A stretch of 64,000 bases of DNA from Anodontia alba (lineage: Eukaryota > Mollusca > Bivalvia > Lucinida > Lucinidae), in contig OZ024827.1 of NCBI GenBank assembly GCA_964016985.1, positions 24,572,933-24,636,932 on the forward strand, in the 5' to 3' direction. The notes beneath the pieces are model-generated. The model was not told where the DNA came from. It made no database searches and saw only the letters and a program-made list of their open reading frames with translations. The stretch's first letter is position 1. Every line of letters begins with the position of its first letter. The translations under genes and the position numbers were made by a program. This document shows, in pieces, positions 54,643-64,000 of the stretch.

Positions 54643-55435
54643 TCTTAATTAGGACAAGTACATGACTAATTCAATATAAACGTTTAATTCATCCAGATCC
54701 CAGTCTTTCTGCTTTTATGCATTACTTTAAATTGTACTAATATAATTTAAAATGAATTATGTTTTACTCATTAATCCTCTGTGATCCATAAACAGATTAT
54801 CTAAAATAAACTACAGACTTAGACCAGATGCCACAGAACGCGGCGTATGATCAGGATGCGATTCCTTTGCCGTGGAATTAACCCTTTACAATGACCAAAG
54901 CAATGACGTCATCTTCTGTATGATACCTATTGAAACAGATAAAATGTTCTTTCAAACTATATGTTGAATGAGCTCACTTAAGATATATAGGCATTAGATC
55001 GATAAAGTAAATGGATACAACTGGTGGATTTTCCGCCACTTTTCACAAAGGGGACAAATTTGCTTTCCTACGCACCAAATCACTTCTGAAAAGGAGTCTA
55101 TTGTATCGAAAAGAGAGAATATGCTCGCAACCCAAGGGGAGCAATTTATTTCATTTTTAGCAGACACTTCTAAGAAGGGAAGCTAAAACAATTTGACAGA
55201 GTTGTCTCCCCTGAAATTGTATCAATTCCCCTTAATCAGCTACTTTATTTACTTTAATGTTCCGATACCATAACTCCCTGTTGTTCTTGTCCTTAATCCT
55301 TTCAACTCCACCGACAAAAAATAAAATAACATAAAATAAGTATAAAAATCATAAAAAATAAAAAAAAAAAAATAAAAAATCCATTAAAATAATAATAATA
55401 ATAATAATAATACAATAATAAAAAAAATAGTTTTA
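54643..55435. other. Repeat Z copy (55020-55245), FB-B relic (54813-54875), A-rich tract
   Basis: ACCAGATGCCACAGAACG then CGGCGTATGATCAGG is the FB-B relic. AAGGGAAGCTAAAACAATT and GTCTCCCCTGAAATTGTATC mark repeat Z. An A-rich and (AAT)n stretch runs from about 55318 to 55425. Confidence 0.5.
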
Positions 55436-55499
55436 AAACAGTGTAGATCCAGTTGAGACGGCTCGTACGAGCCGTCTCATCAGGATCTGCACTGTTTGC
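55436..55499. repeat. FB-B hairpin with alternative inner stem
   Basis: Outer arms AAACAGTGTAGATCC / GGATCTGCACTGTTT. The inner stem GAGACGGCTCG-TA-CGAGCCGTCTC differs from the CAGACGCCGCG type but pairs perfectly. Confidence 0.85.
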
Positions 55500-55506
55500 C
55501 TTTTTC

Positions 55507-55621
55507 TATTTTGCCAGTACTCTGTTTGCCATGTTTGTTTTCGATTTTGTCTACGCGACATTCCTTATTTTGCCAGTACTCAGTTTGCCATGTTTGTTTT
55601 CGATTTTTGTCTACGCGACAA
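55507..55621 (+). repeat. Two tandem copies of a roughly 57-bp segment
   Basis: ATTTTGCCAGTACTC(T/A)GTTTG, then CCATGTTTGTTTTCGAT and GTCTACGCGACA, occurs twice in succession directly after an FB-B hairpin. A plus-strand frame crosses it but is not supported as a gene. Confidence 0.85.
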
Positions 55622-55774
55622 TGCGTCCATTATTGAGATAATGGACACATTCAATTTCATGGGCGCAACAGTCCGTTTAAGAAACTCACGTGCGAAAGGG
55701 TTAAAATAGATCAAATCTATTTCACTACATTTTGTCGTATCTAAAGTATACAAATATGAGGATACCCAGGAAGG

Positions 55775-56205
55775 GCGAGAATCAAGGAACACAGCTCTCC
55801 CAAGGCACCACATCACGAAAACATGCCTAGATAATTTTGACCCCCCACCCCTTAAACCCCACTTTTATAAGTAAAACTTGGGTTTACAGGGGTATACATT
55901 ATTTTTCTTATTTCTGCTCCAAAACATAGATTGTGGCTACACGTTAGAACCGCCTCGTCGAGGCGGTTCTAACAAGTACCCACAATCTATGTTTTGAGCA
56001 GAAATATGAAAAATATTAGAACTTTTTATCTGAAAATTTTCATTTTTTGGTGGTAAAATTTTTAGTATATTTGAATAGGCGTGTTTTTGTAATGATATAA
56101 GGTTAGAATGAGATGAAACCGCACCACAGAAAACAGAAATAGAACAAAGTGGAACTGCAATAGAAATACCGGCTTGGAACGGTCAACAAAGTAAAACTGT
56201 TGGGG
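55775..56205 (+). repeat. Repeat X, split by FB-A
   Basis: ACAGCTCTCCCAAGGCACCA lies left of the MITE. AGTGGAACTGCAATAGAAAT then ACCGGCTTGGAACGGTC lies right of it. Confidence 0.6.
55811..56094 (+). mobile_element. FB-A copy 25, complete
   Basis: Ends CATCACGAAAACATGCC and GGCGTGTTTTTGTAATG; the palindrome tip is CCTCGTCGAGG. Confidence 0.92.
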
Positions 56206-56758
56206 CGAATACTCGACCCAGATGTTACAAAACTTTATTCGTGCTCAACTCAGCTGAGCATGAAAGTTTCTCTGCTAATAAATATGAAAATGCCAACAAG
56301 AGTTGGCATTTTCATATTTATTAGCAGAGGAAATTTTCGTGCTCAGCTATGTTAAGCAAGATAGAATTTCATCAATTGTTAGTAATTTGAGGCTTATTAG
56401 CAGGACAAATTTCATGCTCAGCTGAGTTGAGCAGGTAAACGTTTTATAACCTTGAGGCCAGGTTTTATACGTCCGCCCCAACCGTCACCCTTATCTGCTG
56501 AGGCAGATCCTAATATACGCACAAAAAAAAACAACAACAAAAAACAAAACAAGCTGAAAACTATTAGAAAGGAAACCGAAAAGCAACGCGGGCAGCAATT
56601 GAGGTTTCGTAGTGTCATTGGCAAACAGTGAAGACCAAGATCTGACTCCGGAAAATGCATTGAGAACGAAAGCCGGGTAGGGACATTTTTCGTACGGGAG
56701 GGATATTGTCCGTATACCCATAAGCTGTTATGTATCGGTATTCGCGTTATTGCATTGC
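56206..56758. other. Small inverted repeat and FB-B fragment, no gene
   Basis: CTAATAAATATGAAAATGCC-AAC and its complement form a hairpin at about 56275-56326. GGCAAACAGTGAAGACC at 56626 is an FB-B arm. The 126-codon minus frame (56418-56798) is not supported. Confidence 0.5.
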
Positions 56759-56975
56759 TAACCTTTAAAACTCTCTGGACAGATTCCGCAGGCGTCAAAT
56801 TGATGTTTTTTTTTTTTTCTTATTTTTCCTAGAAAATAGGCTTTTACATTTCATGCAAATCTGGAGACAATTTTTCATAAAAAAATGCCAAAACCTTTAT
56901 TCCTGGGCAAAGTAAGAAAAAAAAAATAAAACTGCTGTCTGCTGAAATTTGTACCCAGCATGCTAAGTGTTAATA
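56759..56975 (+). repeat. FB-D foldback, decayed
   Basis: TAACCTTTAAAACTCTCTGG and CCCAGCATGCTAAGTGTTAA ends, with a weak hairpin core. Confidence 0.6.
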
Positions 56976-57224
56976 ACAGTATATTATCGAGAAACACAAC
57001 GGCAATTTGTTGAATACAAAAGACGCGACAGCACATTCAATATGTCAGCAAAATATATTTGAGAAATAGATTTCATTAGTATAGAAGCCATATATTTTGT
57101 TATGACAGGAAAGATAGATGAGTCTGATATTCTAATTTAGAATATGATTTATCTCTACACAGCCATGGAATTCAAGAGAGAAAGTATCCAAAAATAAATT
57201 TTGTTCTTGCACTAGCCCATAAAT

Positions 57225-57417
57225 CATAATCTACAGCAGACGATATTTTGATTTTGCTGTTGTCATTTTTCAGAAAAAATAAGGCTGACATTTCATGTGA
57301 ATCGTCTGCCCTTGCAGACGATTAATATAAAATACCAAGTCTTATTTTCTCTGAAAAACAATATAAAATAAAAATTTAATGTCGTCTGTTACAGTTATGC
57401 CTAGCGTTTTAAGGGCC
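57225..57417 (+). repeat. FB-E foldback
   Basis: Core GTGAATCGTCTGCC-CTT-GCAGACGATT; right end GCGTTTTAAGGGCC. Confidence 0.65.
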
Positions 57418-57954
57418 AAGAGACCTATTGGCTACAGAACACATATATACTTGTCAGAACAGAATATCGTTCATAAAGCAATGATTAATAGCTTGTACAT
57501 TTGAATATGGATGTTTTATTTCACTCTGTTGTTTAGATTATAATCATGCCCTCAACTGTGTTTTATCATTGTGTTGAGAAGTTTTATTTCTGTTTTGATC
57601 CACTGATGCTCTAGTGAACCCCAACATGAACAAAGTAACTGTGTGTAGCTTGAAGTGCATCAGAATTAAGAGCGAGGGCTGAGCTCTTGTAAAATAATTG
57701 GTCATGGTGGCAGTATTTGAGACTAGTTCCCAATAATTTTCTTTTTTTTTTTTTAATTTCAGATTTACCAAACTTTGTTTCAATAATAGACGAAATGCAA
57801 TTTGAGCTCCATAAGCTATGCATTTTAAGAGAAAACTGCTGGTAAATCATCTTAACCCATTTACGTCGAGTAGATTCTTCTACCACAAATCTCTGGACCG
57901 GTCTATTATAGCTTTTTATTATTCATTTGTTTATTTGAATTCCCTGTATTTAAT
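57418..57954. other. No recognised feature
   Basis: Short overlapping frames at 57544-57886 are unsupported. Confidence 0.4.
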
Positions 57955-58021
57955 GCAAACAGTGCAGATCCTTATCAGACGCCGTGTTCTGTGGGGTCAG
58001 ATCTGGGTCTGCACTATTTGC
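57955..58021. repeat. FB-B hairpin
   Basis: GCAAACAGTGCAGATCC to GGGTCTGCACTATTTGC; the inner stem is partly mismatched (GCCGTGTTCTGTGGGG). It lies 6 bp from FB-G copy 2. Confidence 0.8.
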
Positions 58022-58027
58022 CACTTA

Positions 58028-58134
58028 CCCAGCTAGCATTCTACGTAAATCTACATCGGGCCGTCATCGGCCCGTCAGCTACCCTGACGGGCCGATGACG
58101 GCCCGATATAGATTTACGTAGAATGCTGACTGGG
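58028..58134. mobile_element. FB-G palindrome, copy 2
   Basis: A 107-bp, near-perfect palindrome: CCCAGCTAGCATTCTACG, CATCGGGCCGTCATCGGCCC, then the complement to CTGGG. TA occurs on both sides, a possible 2-bp target duplication. Confidence 0.85.
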
Positions 58135-58384
58135 TACCGTTTCGGAGGTCTCCAGACTAAAACGGCTAAACATATATGTTCATGCTGGCCATCCTGGCTA
58201 TCGGCGCCCAATAACTTTTGTAAATTCGTATTCTCTTGGCTCTTGTCCCAATGATGTACTTTATGCAACTTAAGCTCAATCGGTCCTATGTGTTTAAATG
58301 TTCTTCCATATATGGTCGTGGTCTCCATCTTGGGGTCGCTTCATAATAATTTTCATAAACTTAAAGCGTTTCTCCCTAGGACTC

Positions 58385-58730
58385 ACCTAAATTTAACTTG
58401 CCAGTTCTTCTTTGTTTGTGCGTCTATGGTTTCATATGTGTCGATGGAGTTTTCCGAGGTATTCAAAGGCGGGTTCGAGTCGGCCACGGTGGACGAACCG
58501 TCGGTGGTCGGCCCATTGAGGTTTTGCTGTATATGGTTCCTATCTTTAAAAACAATCTTTAGGATGTGTGCATAAGTACTGGACATCAGCAAAATCTGTA
58601 TTGATGTTGATATGGGCCAAATGAATAGTCATCGTCATTATTTTTTTTTGTCATTATTATTCCTGATCTTTCCTTCTTTTGGGGTCTCGTCGTGATTGTG
58701 GCATTTCTTGGGTATCTTCACTTATATTTT
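58385..58730 (-). repeat. Repeat X copy with a pogo-like (T) end
   Basis: TTGCCAGTTCTTCTTTG and GTCGTGATTGTGGCATTTC match other X copies. Between them, GGTTCGAGTCGGCCACGG to CATTGAGGTTTTGCTGTA (about 58472-58531) is a T-family end. Confidence 0.55.
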
Positions 58731-58943
58731 AAGCCGCCTAGCGGTTTTTGAAGATCAAGCTGAATAAAACATTTAGCACAGATGAACATGGCAGCCATCC
58801 TTGATACCTATTTGTGTCGCAAACTTTAGTCATTTGAATAATTAACCACATATTGTCGTGCCGGCTACCTACTCCTAATGATTTTCGCAAAGTTGAATGT
58901 TCTTGTCCAACCAATGGGGCATATGCAACTTGAGCTCATGGTC
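58731..58943. other. No recognised feature
   Basis: Nothing seen. Confidence 0.4.
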
Positions 58944-59635
58944 ACGAAGACAGTTCATGAAAATATAGCCTTCTTCGAAGAAAAGTCGTGAAATTATAGC
59001 TTCCTCTTAGACAGCTCATGGTCATATAGCCTTCTCCGAAGACAATTGATAAAAATATAGTCAGCTTTAGAGACAGTTTACGAAAATATAGCCTTCTTCG
59101 AAGACAGCTTCTGAACATATATCCTTCTTCGAAGACAGTTCATGAAAATATAGTCTCCTTCGAAGACAGTTCATGAAAATATGGCTTCTTCGAAGACAGT
59201 TCATGAAAATATAGCCTCCATGAAAATATGGCCTTTTTCGAAGACAGTTCATGAAAATATAGCCTGCTTTGAAGACAGGTTATGAAAATATAGCCTTCTT
59301 CGAAGACAGTTCATGAACAACTGGCCCTCTTTGAAAACAATTCATAAAAATATAGACTTCTTCGACGACAGTTCATGTGAATATAGCCTTTTCGAAGACA
59401 ACTCGTGAAAATATAGCCTTCTTTGAAGACAGCACATGTGAACATAACCTTCTTCGAAGACGGTTCATGAAAATATGGCCTTCTTGGAAGACAGTTCGTT
59501 AAAAATTTAGCCATTTTCGAAGACAGCTGATGAAGTTATAACTTTCTTCGAAGACAGCTAATGAAAATATAACCATCTACTAAGAAATTTCATGATAATA
59601 TAGCCTGCTTTGAAGACAGGTCATGAAAATGTTTG
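58944..59635 (+). repeat. Minisatellite of about 31-33-bp units
   Basis: Roughly 22 diverged units of the type GAAGACAGTTCATGAAAATA-TAGCCTTCTTC. Each unit holds an internal TTCGAAGA/TCTTCGAA inverted pair. Minus-strand frames repeat NCLRRRLYFHE-like words, a by-product of the repeat. It is the only satellite-like array of this kind in the window. Confidence 0.9.
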
Positions 59636-60424
59636 CATATTGCCCCATATGATATTTTAATTAATTTGTCGTATGAATATTTTTCGTTGTTCAAACACCA
59701 AGGATATCCATATGCAATTTGCGAACAGTCGATTTTGCGATTCCGTAGAAGAACTGGATTAAATGTTCAGATATTTTCATAAACTGAATAGAGATTGCCT
59801 TATGAATACTCTATATGTAATTTGAGTTCAATCTGCCTCGTGGTTTCAGAGTTGGTATAAAAGTTTTTACCTTGTTTTTTATATCTCAAGATAAGAGGGA
59901 TTATCCACATACTATTTTTCTTATTCCTCCTCGAAAACATATGTTGCTATTACTCATTAGAAGTCCCTGGGCAAAGCGCTTCTACTGAGTACAACAACAA
60001 GAAAAATATGAACACTTTTTGGTTGAAAGAAACGTCTTATCTGGAGCTATACCTTTATAGTCATTGCGTCCAATTAAGATTCCGGTTGCCAACATTTTTC
60101 AAAACCTTTAAGAGTTTGTCCCAAGGATTCTCCACATACAATTTGAATTTACTGGCCTCTCGATTCTGGATAAATCCTTTGAAGACTTTACTATATAATA
60201 CATGGTCATGGGGGTCTTCCTGGATGTCATGTCCAGATAAGTTTTGCAACATTAAAAGAATTTAACCCACGAATGCCCATGTACAATTGTATTAGAGCTG
60301 GTGAAGCAGTTTCTTAGAAATATTTTGGATTAACCTAAGGGTATTGTAATCATATTAAAAGTACATATGTATATGGGACATTTTGGTCCTCATGGCAGCC
60401 AATCGAGATGACCAATCATCATAT
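59636..60424. other. Relic of an FB-A-type core at about 59915-60015, otherwise unassigned
   Basis: TATTTTTCTTATTCCTCCTC, AAAACATATGTTG, TACTCATTAGAAGTCCC and GCTTCTACTGAGTAC parallel the FB-A arm and tip but with a different tip sequence. Confidence 0.5.
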
Positions 60425-60704
60425 CATTACGAAAACACGCCTATTCAAATATATGGAAAATTTCAACTCCAAAAAACTGAAAATTTTCAGATAAAAAACT
60501 CTGATATTTTTTATACTTCTGCTCAAAACATAGATTGTGGGTACTCGTTAGAACCGCCTTGGCGAGGCGGTTCTAACGAGTACCCACAATCTATGTTTTT
60601 TAGCAGAAATAAAAAAATAATGTATACCCCTTGTAAACCCCAGTTTTACTATATAAAAATGGGGTTTAAGGGGGTCAATGTTATATAGGTATGTTTTCGT
60701 GATG
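60425..60704 (-). mobile_element. FB-A copy 26, complete
   Basis: Near-perfect palindrome with tip CCTTGGCGAGG; both ends present. Confidence 0.92.
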
Positions 60705-60783
60705 ATTTTCGCAATGTTTCAATCTCCCCATCAAGGCAACATTTTGGCGAAATGATGATTTGGTAACTTCATTGGTTTCGAAG

Positions 60784-60850
60784 AAACAAAAACAAAAAAA
60801 AAACAACAACAAAAAAAACAACAAAAAAACAACAAAAAAAAAACAACAAT
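60784..60850 (+). repeat. A-rich (AAC)n-like tract
   Basis: A and C only for about 65 bases. Confidence 0.9.
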
Positions 60851-61139
60851 TAAACAGTGATCGGACAGACGCACTGTACGCGCGCACCGCCGTTAACCGG
60901 AATGAAATTCGCCAAGGTGTGCTAAAGACGGCAAAACGTACCTTTCAAATGTATAGTGTCATTATTTGGAAAAGTAAAAGTTGCATGCATTTCTCAACCC
61001 TTTAGAAGATCGGGGACAAAATCAATTTAGAAAGCGTAACCTCCCCCTGGAAGTGTATCCATTATCCTTAACCATTAAACTGCCAATCACAACAATTGTC
61101 GTCTACTTTGTCATCTGCTTGTGATTTTAAGTCATTTTT
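60851..61139. other. Repeat Z fragment at about 60985-61075
   Basis: AACCTCCCCCTGGAAGTGTAT then CCATTATCCTTAA matches the Z end. Confidence 0.45.
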
Positions 61140-61207
61140 GCAAACAGTGTGGACCCAGATCAGACTGCTCCTCTAGGAGCAGTCTGATCAGGGTCCACAC
61201 TGTTTGC
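61140..61207. repeat. FB-B hairpin, third inner-stem type
   Basis: Outer arms GCAAACAGTGTGGACCCAG / GGGTCCACACTGTTTGC. The inner stem CAGACTGCTCC-TCTA-GGAGCAGTCTG is perfectly paired. Confidence 0.88.
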
Positions 61208-61229
61208 CTGTATGCAAAAATAGGTTTGA

Positions 61230-61425
61230 AAAGTTTGCAAGAATATTCAGCAGACGACATAAAGAGACGACATTTTTAGATGCAGGTTTTCTTGGCATTT
61301 TAAGGGTTAAAGGGAATAAGTATATTTCAGAGAAGGCCTCTGTCAAAATTTACTTGTTTCCTTTCTGAAAAGGGTTCTACTCTTGGGAACAAATGCTTCC
61401 CTTTTAGAATAGATTCCTTGTGAGG
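61230..61425. repeat. FB-E fragment followed by a repeat Z fragment
   Basis: ATTCAGCAGACGACATAAAG and GGCATTTTAAGGGTTAAAG mark FB-E. CTGAAAAGGGTTCTACTC then TTGGGAACAAATGCTTCCC marks Z. Confidence 0.5.
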
Positions 61426-61890
61426 AACAAATGATGGAAAATCTACCAAGTACATGTAGTCTCCTAAAACTGACACTGGCAATGATAATACACGAACAAC
61501 AGAATAAAAGAATATTTTCTAATTACAATACCAGTTTGTTTGAAGCCTATTTATTTACACGTAAACTGCACTTACACGTTTGCGCTTTGATTGTTGTTTT
61601 TCTTAGCATTGCGAGAAAGGCATGCCTTTGAAAATACCATATTAAAATTATGTTAAAACGATCAAAGAAACTAAACGAATGATCTAAGATATTAAATATG
61701 CCTTTGTAGTTGCTGCCACATTCATCAAAACAATTATGAATTCCAAGCACGAACTGCCTTTAAAATTCCAGCAAAACAATTGTAACGGAGATTTAAAAGA
61801 AATTTCCTGGTAATGGATTGAGTAGAAAACGAAAATAGTTTCCATTAACTTACCGAACTTAGCCTAAATACTGTGGCAGATAGATCTATG
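61426..61890. other. No recognised feature
   Basis: AT-rich; nothing supportable. Confidence 0.4.
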
Positions 61891-61943
61891 GAAACAGTGT
61901 AGACCCATTATTCTGCATCGGATCTGGGTCTATACAGTTTGTC
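61891..61943. repeat. FB-B hairpin, lacking the inner stem
   Basis: GAAACAGTGTAGACCC and GGGTCTATACAGTTTGTC pair; the usual CAGACGCC stem is missing. Confidence 0.7.
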
Positions 61944-61962
61944 ACTCATTTAGTAGTTTCAA

Positions 61963-62246
61963 CATTACGAAAATAAGCCTATTTGAATACATCGTATCAA
62001 AGTTTACAACCAGAAAAGGACAATTTTCATATAAAAAATATCTAATATTTTTTCATATTCTTGCTCAAAACATAGATTGTGGGTACTCGTTAGAACCGCC
62101 TCGGCGAGGCGGTTCTAACGTGTACCCACAATCATTGTTTTTAAGCAAAATAAGAAAAATAATGTATACCCCTGTAAACCCCAATTTTACTATATAAAAA
62201 TGGGGTTTAAGGAGGTCAAATTATATATAGGCGTGTTTTCGTGATG
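61963..62246 (-). mobile_element. FB-A copy 27, complete
   Basis: Ends CATTACGAAAATAAGCC and GGCGTGTTTTCGTGATG; palindrome present with small mismatches. Confidence 0.92.
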
Positions 62247-62346
62247 AAACGTTTGGTGCGAAGTAGTACTAATGTAGTCAAACATTTGGAGAAATTTGGT
62301 AAAAATGTAAATTGTTCTAATATTAATAACAATAAGATATGTCTGA

Positions 62347-62401
62347 GCAAACAGTATAGACCCAGATCCAAAGTCAAGTTTTGTAGTATTCACTGTTTGT
62401 C
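62347..62401. repeat. FB-B hairpin, inner stem decayed
   Basis: GCAAACAGTATAGACCCAG and the end ACTGTTTGTC remain. Confidence 0.6.
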
Positions 62402-62462
62402 ACTTATAAAGTAGTTTCCGTCACATCAATAGATAATAAAATGGACTTCTTCAAACATTAGG

Positions 62463-62770
62463 AGCCGGCCTTGGTGGCTCAGTTGGATGCGCCGTCCGAC
62501 TGGAGACCAGGAGGTCGCGGGTTCAACCCCCGCCGAGGTCGGCAACATTCTTTCGTGGAGATTGATCATGAAATATTTTCTACGGTCATTCTCTCCCTTC
62601 CGCTGATTCAAGAAGGGCAGTTGTCAGTTTCTGGCGAAAGAATGTGCACAATACTGGTTAACCACTTAGAGGACTAAGCCTGCCCAGTAACGTGTGGTTA
62701 GCTAAACTGACCGCGCTCGACATGACCCCATTGGGTTGACTGGGCCGTAAAACCTCAACACAAACAAACA
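62463..62770 (+). mobile_element. SINE-B, full length
   Basis: The tRNA-like head has an A-box (TGGTGGCTCAGTTGGATGCG) and B-box (GGTTCAACCCC). A roughly 200-bp body follows from ACATTCTTTCGTGGAGATTG to GTTGACTGGGCCGTAAAACC, then a tail CAACACAAACAAAC. It serves as the reference for the copies at 10.2 and 39.3 kb. The tRNA boxes imply RNA polymerase III transcription. Confidence 0.9.
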
Positions 62771-62983
62771 ATCATTAGGAGAGGTATAGTATAGCGTTAA
62801 AGAATTTTAAAATTATGGCTTAATACGGTATACGGTATGCTTAAGTAAAAAATGAAGACTCGGATCTGACGCCGCTGAACGCGTACGTATTTGGTCAGCT
62901 TAAATCCTCACCATACTAGTTTTAAAATTTGAACAAATCAATTTTACTACCTCTTGATGAATCTTTGAACTGTTGGGTGAGTA
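62771..62983. other. FB-B relic at about 62850-62920
   Basis: AATGAAGACTCGGATCTGAC then GCCGCTGAACGCG is one arm; the partner is poor. Confidence 0.4.
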
Positions 62984-63050
62984 GCAAACAGTTTAGACCC
63001 AGATCAGACGCCGCGTTTTGCGGCGTCTGATCTAGGTCTATACTGTTTGC
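62984..63050. repeat. FB-B hairpin, near perfect
   Basis: GCAAACAGTTTAGACCCAG, inner stem CAGACGCCGCG-TTT-TGCGGCGTCTG, and the complement to CTGTTTGC. Confidence 0.88.
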
Positions 63051-63676
63051 TGAGCAATGTCTGTACACACGGTATGCAGATTGTAAAATAGACGTATTCA
63101 AATGCTAGGTCAATTATGGTACGGAGTTAAGATGTCCTACTATTTAGGGTATAACCGATTCATGATTTATGTCTCAAACGCATACAGAACCGTCAAGTTA
63201 ACCATAAGAACCGCAACGTGAAGCAAAGTACCTTCTGAAATGTAAGCCCAGAAAACAAATACGAGGTAGATCGTGGTAGAATTTCCGCCGTTTCAGCCGA
63301 GTGTGAAACTCCAATTGGGAACAATTTCTTCCCTTTTAGAATAAATCCTTTCCAGAAAGGAGGAAAAACAATCTTGGCAGAGTTTGTAATAATTCGCATT
63401 AAAGTTGCAATAACAGCGGATATGTTGGCATATTAATATCCTTGAACATGCTTCGCAATTCAGTTTGCCTTTGTGATAAATGGACAAGTGACATTTTGTG
63501 TATAAATTCTTAGTTCTTTGTTTTAACCATTCAATAGGCATTTAAAAGGAAATAGAAAAACAGGTAGTGAAAAGGGCGTATTCCAGTTCTAGGACAGGTA
63601 CGGTAAGTAGATGAACTCTCTAAAATTCGATCTGCATGTTAATAAACGTATGCCCTGCATTACAATGATGATAATA
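63051..63676. other. Repeat Z relic at about 63228-63400, no gene
   Basis: CCAATTGGGAACAATTTCTTC and AGAAAGGAGGAAAAACAATC recall repeat Z. The short minus frames are unsupported. Confidence 0.4.
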
Positions 63677-63976
63677 CGAGGGTGAGTCAATAAGTAACCA
63701 GAGATCCACCTCTTCTTTTTTTATGTAATTGCCCTCTAGTGTGATGCACTTAGACCAACGGTGTTCAAGTGCCATCAGCCCAGAACTGAAAAAGTCAGGG
63801 TCCTTTCCATTGACCCACTCCTCAACTGCTGTCACGAATTCTTCATCAGACCGGAAATGAAGTCCACGGATATCCTTTTTCAAGTTTGGGAATAGGAAGA
63901 AATCGCTAGGAGCTAGGTCAGGCGAATAGGCAGGATGTGGTATTAATTCATACCCGTTTCGCTCTACAGCATCCAT
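63620..63976 (-). pseudogene. Second mariner family: transposase C-terminus, cut by the window end
   Basis: It encodes HPAYSPDLAPSDFFLFPNL, where the Asp after PS is the third catalytic residue of a DD34D mariner, followed by a conserved C-terminal region (FVTAVEEWVNGK, HRWSKCI). The protein is clearly different from that of M1-M4. The frame does not stop near the expected end but reads through the inverted repeat (LLIDSPS) into flanking DNA to 63620. An A-run near the normal C-terminus may have changed length and lost the stop. The catalytic core lies outside the window, so whether the gene is intact cannot be judged. Confidence 0.85.
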
Positions 63977-64000
63977 AACAACTTTGCAAGTGTGGACTCT
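63677..64000 (-). mobile_element. mariner element M5, partial at the window end
   Basis: The left end reads TA-CGAGGGTGAGTCAATAAG, a typical mariner inverted-repeat style (CGAGGG start shared with M1-M4, the rest different). The other end is beyond the window. Confidence 0.88.

Noticed and set aside
59067..59514. Repetitive Cys/Arg/Tyr-rich minus frames
   Set aside because: Product of the 31-33-bp minisatellite; frames break repeatedly.

Overview
This window looks like repeat-rich intergenic DNA from an animal, most likely a bivalve mollusc. I infer this from the AT-rich composition, tRNA-headed SINEs, mariner transposons and the very high density of short palindromic (foldback) elements; no sequence search was possible. 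I found no intact host gene, no rRNA and no convincing functional tRNA. Every recognisable coding remnant belongs to a mobile element: four copies of one mariner (three made by tandem amplification), the edge of a second mariner, one broken non-LTR retrotransposon, and one decayed ORF with a 2A-like motif.

Layout. 1-1.2 kb: two foldback elements. 1.18-9.49 kb: three head-to-tail copies of a 2,771-bp unit; each holds a foldback MITE (FB-A) and a dead mariner that sits inside a pogo/Tigger-like MITE. 9.5-11.4 kb: foldbacks and a SINE fragment. 11.48-14.7 kb: a broken LINE on the minus strand. 15-28 kb: nested foldback families, a tRNA-SINE inside an FB-A copy, and a TIR element with 10-bp terminal sub-repeats (26.76-27.39 kb). 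28.27-30.33 kb: the 2A-like remnant, then the fourth mariner copy. 33.75-52.04 kb: a tandem duplication of a 10.9-kb segment; the second copy lacks about 2.9 kb. 52-64 kb: unique AT-rich DNA, a repeat array invaded by FB-A, a 31-33-bp minisatellite (58.94-59.64 kb), more hairpins, a SINE, and the edge of a second mariner at the window end.

The main result concerns FB-A, present as 27 full or partial copies (about a tenth of the window). Each copy has 17-bp terminal inverted repeats and a central palindrome with 34-bp arms. The 10.9-kb duplication gives paired filled and empty sites. These show FB-A arriving, or leaving precisely, after the duplication, with 0-1 bp of target duplication. Several FB-A copies are broken within a few bases of the hairpin tip, including the edge of the 2.9-kb loss. 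A related hairpin core occurs in pogo-like elements with different ends, so the hairpin behaves as a module shared between families. In two further families (FB-B and FB-D/E) the arms differ between copies yet stay self-complementary within each copy. Together this suggests a hairpin-based system of spread and rearrangement; the mechanism is inference.
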